Assembly (NCBI RefSeq): GCF_007997085.1
Contig: NZ_VORR01000046.1
Location: 1-33,207, forward strand
DNA: 33,207 nucleotides
Reading direction: 5' to 3'
Source: Polaribacter sp. IC066
GTDB taxonomy: Bacteria; Bacteroidota; Bacteroidia; Flavobacteriales; Flavobacteriaceae
In this document: positions 16,430-25,608 of the stretch, one piece after another
Numbering within the stretch: position 1 is the stretch's first letter
Layout: each line of letters starts with the position of its first letter
Notes under the pieces: model-generated
What the model was told of the DNA's origin: nothing
What the model saw: only the letters and a program-made list of their open reading frames with translations
The model's database searches: none
Translations under genes and position numbers: made by a program

Positions 16430-17305
16430 TTAGTTTAGTGTAAAAGTTTCTCCTGCAAGATAAATATCTAAAGTGATGCCATGCGCGCCTAATTTATCTT
16501 GATACAAGTTTTTCGATTTCTTCGGGTTTTTAAATACAATTACTTGGTATTCGCCAACAATTTCAGCGTTATTTCCTTGTATTAAAATTGCCGTAGATTC
16601 GTCAATACCAATTCCTGTTGTTTCTGGATGCTCAATAACAGCACTTAACAATCTGTTATAACGACTTCTTTTTACAAAATGTTGGTCAATTATAACATTA
16701 TCAATCATGCCTAAACCTGATTTAATTTCGATATTTTCTGATTGTAAATTTCTAAATGTTGATGAATACTCAAGGTTTTTTAATTCTGTTCCTGTAATCA
16801 TCATTTTACTCATTACGGCAGCACCAGCACTTGTTCCTGCAATTAAACTTCCGTTTTTATAGGCTTCGTGAATGGCTTTTTCTATTTCGGTATTTTGAAC
16901 AACCTCCATAAATCGATTTTGATCGCCGCCAGAAATATAAATCATGCTTGCGTTCTTAAGAGAATCAATTTTATCCGAAGAAAATTTTTCGCCTTTTATA
17001 AAATGCAATGCATGCACATTTGCAATATTCTTAATTAAAAATTGCTTTTTCGCATAATATGCAGAAGTATCTGGCTCGCTACTAGACATTGGTAAAATTA
17101 TACCATATCCTGTTTTATCAATTCCAGATTCAGAAATAATTCTATCAATCATAGCCGAAGGTCTTGAACCTCCGCCTATGATAAATAGTTTTCCTTTTGA
17201 TTCTTGTTCTTGCTTTTGTTCTTGCTTTTTGGGCGCATTACAAGATGTGAAAAATTGAAATGCAACAACGAAGCTTAAAAATATAAAGGTTTCTTTTTTT
17301 AACAT
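16430..17305 (-). CDS. Lipoprotein cyanophycinase (peptidase S51)
   Basis: The protein is 291 residues from ATG 17305. The frame extends to a TTG at 17323, but that lies inside the previous gene; the ATG sits 1 base past that gene's TAA, suggesting coupled translation. A lipoprotein signal ends in FFTSC (lipidated Cys22), followed by a Lys/Gln/Glu-rich spacer and the S51 domain. The catalytic set is S159 (IAGTSAGAAVM), H209 (IIDQHF) and E236 (GIGIDESTA). The His-Glu spacing of 27 equals my recollection of Synechocystis CphB. Pocket residues match true cyanophycinases: Gln in SGGDQ, and the Q-H-F-x-x-R-x-R-x-x-R-L run. The family hydrolyses the beta-aspartyl-arginine polymer cyanophycin to dipeptides. 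The substrate has not been tested for this gene. Confidence 0.92.
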   Translation of the reverse strand: MLKKETFIFLSFVVAFQFFTSCNAPKKQEQKQEQESKGKLFIIGGGSRPSAMIDRIISESGIDKTGYGIILPMSSSEPDTSAYYAKKQFLIKNIANVHALHFIKGEKFSSDKIDSLKNASMIYISGGDQNRFMEVVQNTEIEKAIHEAYKNGSLIAGTSAGAAVMSKMMITGTELKNLEYSSTFRNLQSENIEIKSGLGMIDNVIIDQHFVKRSRYNRLLSAVIEHPETTGIGIDESTAILIQGNNAEIVGEYQVIVFKNPKKSKNLYQDKLGAHGITLDIYLAGETFTLN

Positions 17306-17306
17306 T

Positions 17307-18440
17307 TTATTGTTTTTGACCAATTACAATTCCTCTTGTATCGCCTGTTGAAGTAAACCAAGCTTCGGGATTAGAACCATCTAAATTTGCACGCATTAAA
17401 ACGTCTGTGCTTCTGTCTCCCCAATAAATTTTATCTTCATCTGGGTCATAACCAATTCCGTATACAACTCTGCCAATTCCCGTTGCAATTGTGGTCACAT
17501 TTGTACCATCTAGAGCAGCAGACTTTATTCTGATGTCTCCAGAACCAAAATATTCATCATAATAAATACGGTCTTTAATTACTTTAATCGTTCCGCCTTC
17601 AATAGCAGGAATTAAGATAGCTTCTCCGGTTCCATCCAAATTTTTCACCCCAATATCTCCATTATAATTTACCCAATATAATGTACGATTTATGGCGTCA
17701 ATAGAAAGTCCGTCTGGATCATTAGATTGCCCAGTTACAAAATCTTCCATTTGTGTAACATCCGAATTTGATACATCTGCTTTTTGAACGCCAGAACCTG
17801 TTGTCCAATAGATTTCATTTTCTTGATAATCAATATCAATTCCGATTGGACTATCTACGCCCGTTCTAAAATCTTCAAAGTTACTGCCATCTAAATTTAC
17901 TTTATAAATTTTATCTGTACCCGCGTCACTTATATAGATTTTTTTATTCACAGAATCTAACACCATATTGTATGCAGATTGCGAAATTACGCCCGCTACC
18001 ATTGAAAAAATTGGTTGCTGATCATTTATTAATCCTTGAAACAGTTGAGAACCATCTGTAAAATAAATAGCAGTTCCCGAAGCACTAGGATCTTTAATCA
18101 CAATCGTTTTTGTTATTTCTTTTATTTCTAACGAAGTAGAGGTTTCAACAACTAAATTCACGTTATAAGCACCAGGATTTGTATATAAATGCACTGGGCT
18201 TCTTTCTTTGGATGATGTGTTATCTCCAAAATTCCAATAAAAAGTAGCATCGCCAACATTTGCTGGCACAATAGAATTGTTTGTAAATGTTACGTTTGCT
18301 GGTGCTAAATCTTCATTATCGACTGTAAAATCGAATAACGGAACTGTGCTTGCCGGTGGTACAGGAAAATCATTATCATCACAAGAATGAAACAACATAC
18401 CGATACAAATAACGGATAGTATTACATATATTTTTTTCAT
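17307..18440 (-). CDS. Surface lipoprotein with one PKD domain and a YWTD-type beta-propeller
   Basis: The protein is 377 residues from ATG 18440 (MKKIYVILSVICIGMLFHSC, lipidated Cys20). The longer in-frame start at 18482 would overlap the preceding gene and bury the signal peptide. After Cys come acidic residues (DDND), as in Bacteroidota lipoprotein export signals, so it is probably surface-exposed. One PKD domain (about 31-115, with FYWNFGDNTSS) is followed by a six-bladed LDL-receptor-like propeller. Repeats carry the pattern DxxxxxIYW and NLDGSNxE (for example YWTTGSGVQKAD, YWGDRSTDVLMRANLDGSN). It occupies the SusE/F-like position after SusD and is paralogous to the next upstream gene. 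A role in binding polymer or peptide at the cell surface is inferred. Confidence 0.85.
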   Translation of the reverse strand: MKKIYVILSVICIGMLFHSCDDNDFPVPPASTVPLFDFTVDNEDLAPANVTFTNNSIVPANVGDATFYWNFGDNTSSKERSPVHLYTNPGAYNVNLVVETSTSLEIKEITKTIVIKDPSASGTAIYFTDGSQLFQGLINDQQPIFSMVAGVISQSAYNMVLDSVNKKIYISDAGTDKIYKVNLDGSNFEDFRTGVDSPIGIDIDYQENEIYWTTGSGVQKADVSNSDVTQMEDFVTGQSNDPDGLSIDAINRTLYWVNYNGDIGVKNLDGTGEAILIPAIEGGTIKVIKDRIYYDEYFGSGDIRIKSAALDGTNVTTIATGIGRVVYGIGYDPDEDKIYWGDRSTDVLMRANLDGSNPEAWFTSTGDTRGIVIGQKQ

Positions 18441-18447
18441 ATTGATT

Positions 18448-19794
18448 TTATTTAATGAAAGCAATTCCTCTAGGACTTGCAATTCCTGTTTGTAAAACTT
18501 CTAGATTAGCACCGTCTAAATCTGCACGGTATAATTCGCCAGAATCTCTGCCAGACCAATACAATTTATTTACTTCATGATCAATTTGCATTCCATAAAT
18601 TCTAGTTCCGTTTGTGTTTACCGTTTGCATATTCGATCCGTCTAAATTGGCTACTTTTAATTCATCAGAATTTTGATCATCAAAATAAATTTTATCATTT
18701 ACAGTATCTACCAAAATTGCATATCCATAAACACCAGCAACAATAATTGAAGCATTTGAACCATCTAAATCTGCTTGATATAAATTTTCTGCGTTTACAT
18801 CATATACATACATTTTATTGTTTTCAACATCCAAAGAAATTGCTCTCCATTGTGCTCCTACCACTGTTAAAAATCCAATTTCTGGATTAGAACCATCTAA
18901 ATTTGCTTTAGAAACATTTGCATCATCATCTACCCAAAATATTTTATTACCCGCAACATCTAAAGCTATCGCATAAGGATCTCCAATATTACTTGCTATG
19001 TTTTCTAAATTAGCACCATCTCTATCCATTCTCCAAATGTTTCCAAAAGGATAGGTATCAAAATCACTAAAATAAATTTTGCTATTTACATTATCATACG
19101 CCATACCAACACCACCTTTGCCAGCAATATCTAAAATATCGGTTGTAGTTCCTGCAGCACCTAAATCTAACTTTTTAATCAAATCATCACCAATAGCAAT
19201 ATAATAGAGCTCTCCAGGAGTTGGTGGCGCTTCTGCAACTATGATCTCTTTTGTAGATGTGTTATCGCCATTTGCATTGCTTGTTATTAATGTTATGGTG
19301 TACGTTCCCGCCGTTTCATAAGAAAACGTAGGATTTTCGGTTGTAGACGTAGAATTTGCTGCATCACCAAAAGACCAAGTAAACGTATCTGCACCTAAAG
19401 AAGTACTTGTAAATTGAATGAGCACTTTTGCTTGCAAAGCGTCTTCATTTTCTACTGTAAATGAACTTGCTGATGTTACTGTAATTTCTGCATTAGAAAT
19501 GGTAGAACCTCCAGAGCCTGTCGAGACTAAACTCACTAAAAATCGACCACTTTCGCTGTATGATTTTTTAGGTGATACTTGCTTTGAAGTGGTACCGTCA
19601 CCAAAACTCCACTTATAAGCAGTAGCATTTTGTGAATTATTCGTAAATTGAATCGATTCATTTATTGCCACCGTTGTTGCATTTGTAGTAAACTCTGCTT
19701 GCGATTGTGGTGGTAAAGCTTCCTCTTCATTACAAGAAAATAGTGTAAGAGAAATACAAGCCAAAACGATGTATTTATAAAATTTAGTTTTCAT
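18448..19794 (-). CDS. Surface lipoprotein with two PKD domains and a YWTD-type beta-propeller
   Basis: The gene encodes 448 residues: a lipoprotein signal (MKTKFYKYIVLACISLTLFSC, Cys21) followed by the acidic run NEEE. Two PKD domains (about 33-110 with YKWSFGDGTTS, and 113-190 with FTWSFGDAANS) are followed by a propeller with about six repeats of the type NKIYFSD / LDGSN. It is paralogous to the protein encoded 7 bases downstream, which has a single PKD. It starts 27 bases after the SusD stop, so it is transcribed with susCD. No enzymatic residues are apparent. It probably binds or stages the substrate on the cell surface; in glycan loci this position is held by SusE/SusF-like binding proteins. 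Confidence 0.87.
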   Translation of the reverse strand: MKTKFYKYIVLACISLTLFSCNEEEALPPQSQAEFTTNATTVAINESIQFTNNSQNATAYKWSFGDGTTSKQVSPKKSYSESGRFLVSLVSTGSGGSTISNAEITVTSASSFTVENEDALQAKVLIQFTSTSLGADTFTWSFGDAANSTSTTENPTFSYETAGTYTITLITSNANGDNTSTKEIIVAEAPPTPGELYYIAIGDDLIKKLDLGAAGTTTDILDIAGKGGVGMAYDNVNSKIYFSDFDTYPFGNIWRMDRDGANLENIASNIGDPYAIALDVAGNKIFWVDDDANVSKANLDGSNPEIGFLTVVGAQWRAISLDVENNKMYVYDVNAENLYQADLDGSNASIIVAGVYGYAILVDTVNDKIYFDDQNSDELKVANLDGSNMQTVNTNGTRIYGMQIDHEVNKLYWSGRDSGELYRADLDGANLEVLQTGIASPRGIAFIK

Positions 19795-19821
19795 ATTTTA
19801 TGTCTTTAGTTTTTTAATTTT

Positions 19822-21147
19822 TTAGTATCCTGGATTCTGAACCATTGCTGGATCATTGTTTGTTTGAATTTCATCTAACGGAATTGGAAAAAGCATTTGA
19901 TTAGCATTTTTTACGTTTGGCAAAACGCTAATTGCACGATTTGTTCTTACCAAATCAAACCATCTGTGGCCTTCAAAAGCAAATTCGAAACGTCTTTCAT
20001 TTTCAATAATTAATAATAACCTCGAAACTGATGTTTCTGAAGTAGCTGCTAGATTCGCTCTATTTCTAATTAAGTTTATATCATCTCTCACCGCTTGCAC
20101 ATTTGGCGAGGGTAAATTTGCTGCTGCTTCTGCTCTAATTAAATACATATCTGCCAACCTTAATACAATTACATTGTCTGCACCGATGCTTAAATCATCA
20201 TACTTAATAGAATAGGCACTTGTACCATCAAACGCTAAACTTGCATTAAAACGAGCATCACCAGATTGATAAGATGCTAATAAATCTGTGGAAGGTTCTA
20301 CTTCTCTTCTTCCGTTTAAAGATCTAGGAAAATTGTATTCTGCAATTCTATTTCTCTCTAATTGAGAGAAAAATATCTCGAAAATAGATTCAGAAGTTTC
20401 GTCATCAAAAATATCTCTGTAATTATTCAACAAGGCGTAATTGCCATTATTAATAACTTCTGAAGCCATTTCGATAGCCTTTGGATAATCCTTTTGATAC
20501 AAATAAACTCTTGCCAACAATGCTTTTGCTGCATATTGAGAAGCTCTTGTTTTATTGCTAGAAGTGGTTAAATTATCTGCTGCAAAAGTTAAATCCGTTA
20601 TGATTTGAGCAAACACCTCATCTACCGTATTTCTTGGCGCGTCTAAATTATCTACACCAACCGTTGGTAAAACTTTTATAGGAACTCCACCAAAATAATT
20701 TAGTAAGTTAAAGTGATTTAAAGCTCGTATAAAATACAACTCTGCCAACGCTTTGTTTTGCTCTTCTGTTGTCATTCCAGAAATTGTAGGCACTTTTTGT
20801 ATGATATTATTTGCTACATTAATCCCATCATAAGCCAAAGACCAAATACCGCTAACAGAACCATTTTCTGGAAGAATATTATTGTTATTCACCTCTGCAT
20901 ATACCGTTGCTGTTGCTGCCAAAGGATGTGAAAGATTATCCGCAGCTAAATCAGCAAAAAGGTAAAAAGTTCTGCCGTAATAGCTTAAACTTTGAAAAGA
21001 GGCATACGCGCCTAAAATACCTTTATCGATGTCATTTTTTGTTTTAAAAGCTTCACTTGCAGCGATAGAATTTTCTGGTTCTACATCTAAAACATCACAA
21101 GAAAATACCGTGCTTAATAAAATTGTTATTAAAAATATCTTTTTCAT
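19822..21147 (-). CDS. SusD/RagB-family outer-membrane nutrient-binding lipoprotein
   Basis: The gene encodes 441 residues: a lipoprotein signal ending in VFSC (Cys17) followed by DVLDVEPEN. The TPR-like helical core carries the family patterns YFIRALNHFNLLNYFGGVPI, ALLARVYLYQKDYPKAIEMA and LRLADMYLIRAEAAA. The C-terminal RagB/SusD region has ENERRFEFAFEGHRWFDLVR and MLFPIPLDEIQTN, with a terminal NPGY. It forms the lid on its SusC partner, encoded 3 bases upstream, and captures ligand at the cell surface. The ligand is not predictable from the fold; the neighbours point to a peptide or poly-amino acid. The protein is shorter than many glycan SusD proteins (500 residues or more), as is common for peptide-type loci. 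Confidence 0.95.
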   Translation of the reverse strand: MKKIFLITILLSTVFSCDVLDVEPENSIAASEAFKTKNDIDKGILGAYASFQSLSYYGRTFYLFADLAADNLSHPLAATATVYAEVNNNNILPENGSVSGIWSLAYDGINVANNIIQKVPTISGMTTEEQNKALAELYFIRALNHFNLLNYFGGVPIKVLPTVGVDNLDAPRNTVDEVFAQIITDLTFAADNLTTSSNKTRASQYAAKALLARVYLYQKDYPKAIEMASEVINNGNYALLNNYRDIFDDETSESIFEIFFSQLERNRIAEYNFPRSLNGRREVEPSTDLLASYQSGDARFNASLAFDGTSAYSIKYDDLSIGADNVIVLRLADMYLIRAEAAANLPSPNVQAVRDDINLIRNRANLAATSETSVSRLLLIIENERRFEFAFEGHRWFDLVRTNRAISVLPNVKNANQMLFPIPLDEIQTNNDPAMVQNPGY

Positions 21148-21150
21148 CTT

Positions 21151-24100
21151 TTATAGTTTTAAGTTAACGCCTAACGTGAATGTTCTTGCCTGCGGATAGG
21201 TAAAAAAGTCTGTACCAATCACTGAATTACTATCCCCTCTGTAATTTACTTCAGGATCGAGACCTGTGTAATTTGTAAAAGTGAATAGATTTTGCATGCT
21301 TACATACATGCGTAAACTAGCGAATCTTTCCTTTTTAAATTTAGTTCCATCAAGCGTGTAACCAATCGTTACGTTTTTAATTCTTAAATAAGAACCGTCT
21401 TCTATAAATCTTGATGAAACCCTTTTGTTTTGAACAGACGCAACAGGATCTGTTGTTGCTCTTGGAATGTCTGTAATATCTCCAGGCTGTCTCCATCTTC
21501 TAGTTACAGCCGCTATTTGATTATCGCCACCTTGTAAAGATTCTAGAAAAAGACGCGAGCCATGAAATACATCATTACCGTAAGAACCTTGTAAAAAGAT
21601 ACTTGCATCGAAATTTTTGTAAGAGAAATTGTTGGTCAACCCTCCAATAAAATCTGGATGAGGATTTCCTACAATAGTTCTATCATCTGAAGTAATTTCT
21701 CCGTCAAAATTGATATCTGCATACACGATATCTCCAGTAGACGGATCTACGCCTAAAGATTCGTAGCTGTAAAAAATACCGATAGGCTGCCCTTCCATAA
21801 TTCTATTTCCACCTCTACCAATATCATCAATTGGTTGATTGTTATAAAGTTCTAATACTTTATTTCGGTTTCCAGAAATATTGAATTGTGTGTTCCAAGA
21901 AAAATTATTATTGATAATATTTTGAGATGAAATTGAAAGTTCAATTCCTTTATTTTCAATTTTCCCTACATTTTGAGTAATTGAAGAAAAACCAGAACTG
22001 TTTGGTAAAGGTCTGCCTAATAATAAATCGTTGGTTTGCTTGTTATAATAATCTGCTGTTACGGTAACCCTATCATCAAACAAGCCTAAATTAATACCAA
22101 TATTTAATTGTGCGGTGCTTTCCCACTTTAAATCTGGGTTTGGAATATTACTAGGAAAAATAGCTGGCTGACCGCCATAAGAACTATTGCCGTATAATTC
22201 TGAAAATAAAAACGGACTGATATCATCATTCCCCGTTAAACCATAACTTACTCTAAATTTTAAATCAGAAACGGCTTTTACATTTTTCATAAATTCTTCT
22301 TCGGTAACTCTCCAAGCTACAGAAGCTGCAGGAAAAAACCCTGTTCTGTTATTTTCTCCAAATTTTGTAGAAGTATCAAAACGACCAGATGCTGTAAAAA
22401 TATACTTATTATCAAAATTATAATTTACTCTCGATAAATAAGAACGAATTCCTGCATCAGAGGCACTTGCACTTGCAGAGACAATTGTTGCCGCTGAATT
22501 AATATATTCTAAATCATCATCAGCAAAATCCTGACCACGAATAAATGAAGAACGTCTCTGATATTTCTCGAAAGTGTAACCCACTAAAACATCAATCTTA
22601 TGCTTCTTAAAACGTTTTTTAAATTTTAATAAATTATTAGAAACGATATTTAGCACATTGCTGTAGGTTTCAAAGCCCAATCCGTTAAATTTTGCACCTT
22701 GCTCTGTCCTTGTAGATTCATAGGCATGCTCTCTAAAATTTAAAAAATCAACGCCCCATTTAGAAGAAAATGTAAGGTCTTCAGAAATTTTATAATCTGC
22801 ATATACGTTTGAATTTGTTCTGTAAGAAAAATTCTCATTAATCGCTTCATTTGCTATCGAAACTGCATTTGAATAAGGTCCGTTTTGATTGTAGCTCCCA
22901 TCGTCATTTAAAACAGGAAAAATAGCGGGTGTAGAAATTCCGTTTGGCAAAGGCCCTTGCAAAGTTTGATCTCCTTCAACACGATTGGTTTTAGAAAATG
23001 TTAAACCAATACTTGCTCCGATTTTTAAGCGATTAGAAATTTCATGATCTATATTTATTCTACCATTTGCTCTGGTGTAATCTGTGCCAATTAAAATTCC
23101 TTCTTGGTCTAGCAAATTACCACTGATAAAAAATTGTGTTTTTTCAGAACCACCCCTTGCAGAAACCTCGTAACTCGTAATTGGTGCGGTTCTAAAAATT
23201 ACATTTTGCCAATCTGTATCCACAGAAATAGTATTCATATCCTGTTGCGAAAAAGCATTTGTACCGGTTAAATCGTTTCGGTATTCCATCCATTCCCTTG
23301 CGTTTAACATATCAAGCGTATTCCATGCTTGTTGCATACCAGAATTAACGTTAACACTAACTACAGATTCTTGCGCTTTACCTCTTTTTGTCGTAATTAA
23401 AACAATTCCGTTAGAGCCTCTTGCTCCATAAATTGCTGTAGCAGAAGCATCTTTTAGAATACTGATCGATTCAATATCTGCCGGATTGATATCTGAAAGT
23501 GCACTAGAACCCTGGCCAGAATACCCAATTTGAGCAAAATTTCCAGTTGTTACAGGAATTCCGTCGATAATATATAAAGGTTGATTTGAACCACTAATGG
23601 AACTCAAACCACGAATTCTAACAGACATTTCTCCACCTGGCGTTCCAGAATTCTGTGTAACTTGGACACCTGCTGCTTGCCCTTGCAACAAGCCATCAAC
23701 CGAAGGAACTGGTAAATCTTTTATTTGTTTTGATGAAACTGTAGAAATTGCATCACTAATTAATTCTTTTTGTGCTGTACCATAGCCGATAATAACAATT
23801 TCTCCTAAAGCACTGATATCTGATTTCATTTGAACTTCGATTTCAGTTTTACCCTCAATATTTATATTTTGGGTGATGTACCCAATATAAGAAATTATTA
23901 AAATTTTTGTATTCGCAGAAACCGTTACATTAAACTCCCCATTGATATCTGAAGTAGTTCCTGTAAATGAGTTTTTTGCACTAATACTTGCACCCGGCAA
24001 AGGTGCGCCATATTCATCTAAAATTTTCCCTTTTATTTTTGACTGTTGTGCCCTTTCTTTTGATGATTTCGGTAACATTTTTTGAGTAACAACCACTTGC

Positions 24101-24438
24101 CTGTCGTTAAACTTATACATTAAATTAGTGTTTTTAAAAGCTACATCTAAAACTTGGGTAATCGATGCCTCTTTTAAATTTAAAGAAATATTGTATTTAA
24201 TAATATCATCTTTATAAAAGAAAACGAATTTACTTTTGCTTTGAATCTGTTTAAAAACTTCTTCTAAACTTGCATTGGTTACAGAAATATCTATTTTAGT
24301 TTGCGCTTTAGAAGTATTTGCAAAAGCGGAACTTAAACCAATTGTTATTAATAGTAAAAAAACTCTCATAATAGATACCAAAAAGTATTTTAAAGAATAT
24401 ACATTTCCGGGAGGAAAATAGTTCTTATTTTTATTCAT
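21151..24438 (-). CDS. SusC/RagA TonB-dependent transporter with N-terminal STN signalling domain
   Basis: The gene encodes 1095 residues. A signal peptide (about 20-46, ending in SKAQ) is followed by an STN (secretin/TonB short N-terminus) domain (about 47-117) that talks to a FecR anti-sigma factor. Then come a carboxypeptidase-regulatory-like domain (about 133-210, with DEYGAPLPGASISAK), the plug with the SusC signature (LQGQAAGVQVTQNSGTPGG, then IRGLSSISGSNQPLYIIDG, then ILKDASATAIYGARGSNG), and a 22-strand barrel ending in FTLGVNLKL. It imports ligands too large for porins across the outer membrane. The STN domain and the sigma/anti-sigma pair immediately upstream indicate that ligand binding switches on transcription of the locus. 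It pairs with the SusD encoded 3 bases downstream. Confidence 0.96.
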   Translation of the reverse strand: MNKNKNYFPPGNVYSLKYFLVSIMRVFLLLITIGLSSAFANTSKAQTKIDISVTNASLEEVFKQIQSKSKFVFFYKDDIIKYNISLNLKEASITQVLDVAFKNTNLMYKFNDRQVVVTQKMLPKSSKERAQQSKIKGKILDEYGAPLPGASISAKNSFTGTTSDINGEFNVTVSANTKILIISYIGYITQNINIEGKTEIEVQMKSDISALGEIVIIGYGTAQKELISDAISTVSSKQIKDLPVPSVDGLLQGQAAGVQVTQNSGTPGGEMSVRIRGLSSISGSNQPLYIIDGIPVTTGNFAQIGYSGQGSSALSDINPADIESISILKDASATAIYGARGSNGIVLITTKRGKAQESVVSVNVNSGMQQAWNTLDMLNAREWMEYRNDLTGTNAFSQQDMNTISVDTDWQNVIFRTAPITSYEVSARGGSEKTQFFISGNLLDQEGILIGTDYTRANGRINIDHEISNRLKIGASIGLTFSKTNRVEGDQTLQGPLPNGISTPAIFPVLNDDGSYNQNGPYSNAVSIANEAINENFSYRTNSNVYADYKISEDLTFSSKWGVDFLNFREHAYESTRTEQGAKFNGLGFETYSNVLNIVSNNLLKFKKRFKKHKIDVLVGYTFEKYQRRSSFIRGQDFADDDLEYINSAATIVSASASASDAGIRSYLSRVNYNFDNKYIFTASGRFDTSTKFGENNRTGFFPAASVAWRVTEEEFMKNVKAVSDLKFRVSYGLTGNDDISPFLFSELYGNSSYGGQPAIFPSNIPNPDLKWESTAQLNIGINLGLFDDRVTVTADYYNKQTNDLLLGRPLPNSSGFSSITQNVGKIENKGIELSISSQNIINNNFSWNTQFNISGNRNKVLELYNNQPIDDIGRGGNRIMEGQPIGIFYSYESLGVDPSTGDIVYADINFDGEITSDDRTIVGNPHPDFIGGLTNNFSYKNFDASIFLQGSYGNDVFHGSRLFLESLQGGDNQIAAVTRRWRQPGDITDIPRATTDPVASVQNKRVSSRFIEDGSYLRIKNVTIGYTLDGTKFKKERFASLRMYVSMQNLFTFTNYTGLDPEVNYRGDSNSVIGTDFFTYPQARTFTLGVNLKL

Positions 24439-24492
24439 AATTTTGTTTTAGTGATTAGTATTACTGTTTTGTTTCAGTTGATATTAATTTTT

Positions 24493-24514
24493 AGGAGATG
24501 TTGGTGCATCTCCT
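24493..24514 (-). promoter_or_regulatory. Hairpin in the leader between the FecR gene and susC
   Basis: AGGAGATG and CATCTCCT form a perfect 8-bp stem around a 6-base loop, 55 bases before the susC ATG. On the transcribed (minus) strand it is followed by AAAAATTAAT, not a U-tract, so it is not a standard terminator for the sigma/anti-sigma transcript. Possible roles are RNA processing or stabilisation of the susCD message, or attenuation. On the plus strand the stem is followed by a T-rich run. Confidence 0.55.
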
Positions 24515-24546
24515 TTTCTTTTTGTTTAGTTCGATAGGTTTTAAAT

Positions 24547-25608
24547 TTAGTTAATAATTATTTTTTTGTCGGTTGTAATTTTATACTCAAATAAAGAGTT
24601 TTCCGCGGCCATGATTGTTTTCATCACATAGTTTATATCTTCATTTACATCTAAATATCCAGAGAATGTATGCTCCGCTAATTTTTTGTCTTTTATAATA
24701 ATTCGATAATCATAATATCTAGATAACTTTTTCATAATAGCCGCTAAAGAATCATTCCTAAAGATAAAAATGCCATCTCGCCACGCAAAATATTTTTCTG
24801 TGTCAACTGTTTTCACCTCCAAACTGTTATTCTCTTTGCTATACGTTGCTAAATTTCCGGGAACAATTTCTAAACTGTTCGTTGTACTAAACAAATCATT
24901 ATTTTTATAATTTATCTGCACACTTCCGCTTTCTAAAACAGTTTCTATATCCTTATCCTCTGTATAATTACTTACGCTAAAAACAGTTCCTAAAACTTTA
25001 ATATTATAATTAGTAGCTTTTACAAAAAATGGTTTTTCTGAATTATGTGCAACTTCAAAAATTGCCTCTCCCTCTAAAAAAACTTCTCTTTTATCACCCT
25101 TAAAAGAAACAGGAAACACTAATTTAGAGCCCGAATTTAACCAAACTTTTGTGCCGTCTGATAACACAATTTTTTTTCGCTTACCATAAGGTACAAGTAG
25201 CGTATTAAAAGCGATTTCTTCTTCAAGAATTGTTTCTTGCTTAATTGTTTTAGAAGCACCAATCGCTATATTGCTTCCTGAATTAGAATAAACAATGGTG
25301 GAATCTGCTACTGTAATTTCTACATTTTTTTGATCACTTAAAATAAGAGCAACCTCGTTTGTTGGTTTTACATTTTGAATTGTTTTTGCAAATTTTTCTA
25401 TTGGAGAGTATACTGTGTTGTTTTGATTGTAAAGAACTACAGAAAAAAGAATTGCTACAGAAGCAGCGGCTGCAATAAAAGAATACCTGTATCTTTTGTT
25501 TTGATGAATATAAGCGTGTATTGAATGTGTAAGTTTATTTTTTAACACAAACTTTTCATGCTCTGTAATCGTATTAAAATTGATATTATTCTTTGATTTC
25601 CCTGTCAT
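24547..25608 (-). CDS. FecR-family anti-sigma factor
   Basis: The gene encodes 353 residues with a cytosolic N-terminal segment (1-42), one transmembrane helix (about 43-60, FIAAAASVAILFSVVLY) and a periplasmic FecR domain (about 117-220, with VPYGKRKKIVLSDGTKVWLN and FLEGEAIFEVAH). The C-terminal domain (DUF4974 type, about 275-352, with LAAIMKKLSRYYDYRIII and AEHTFSGYLDVNED) probably contacts the STN domain of SusC. It holds the ECF sigma factor encoded 100 bases upstream inactive until SusC binds its ligand. The gene order sigma, FecR, susC is the standard trans-envelope signalling arrangement in Bacteroidota. Confidence 0.95.
   Translation of the reverse strand: MTGKSKNNINFNTITEHEKFVLKNKLTHSIHAYIHQNKRYRYSFIAAAASVAILFSVVLYNQNNTVYSPIEKFAKTIQNVKPTNEVALILSDQKNVEITVADSTIVYSNSGSNIAIGASKTIKQETILEEEIAFNTLLVPYGKRKKIVLSDGTKVWLNSGSKLVFPVSFKGDKREVFLEGEAIFEVAHNSEKPFFVKATNYNIKVLGTVFSVSNYTEDKDIETVLESGSVQINYKNNDLFSTTNSLEIVPGNLATYSKENNSLEVKTVDTEKYFAWRDGIFIFRNDSLAAIMKKLSRYYDYRIIIKDKKLAEHTFSGYLDVNEDINYVMKTIMAAENSLFEYKITTDKKIIIN

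Noticed and set aside
17306..17323. TTG start for the lipoprotein cyanophycinase inside the previous gene
   Set aside because: An ATG at 17305 gives a normal lipoprotein signal directly after the upstream stop.
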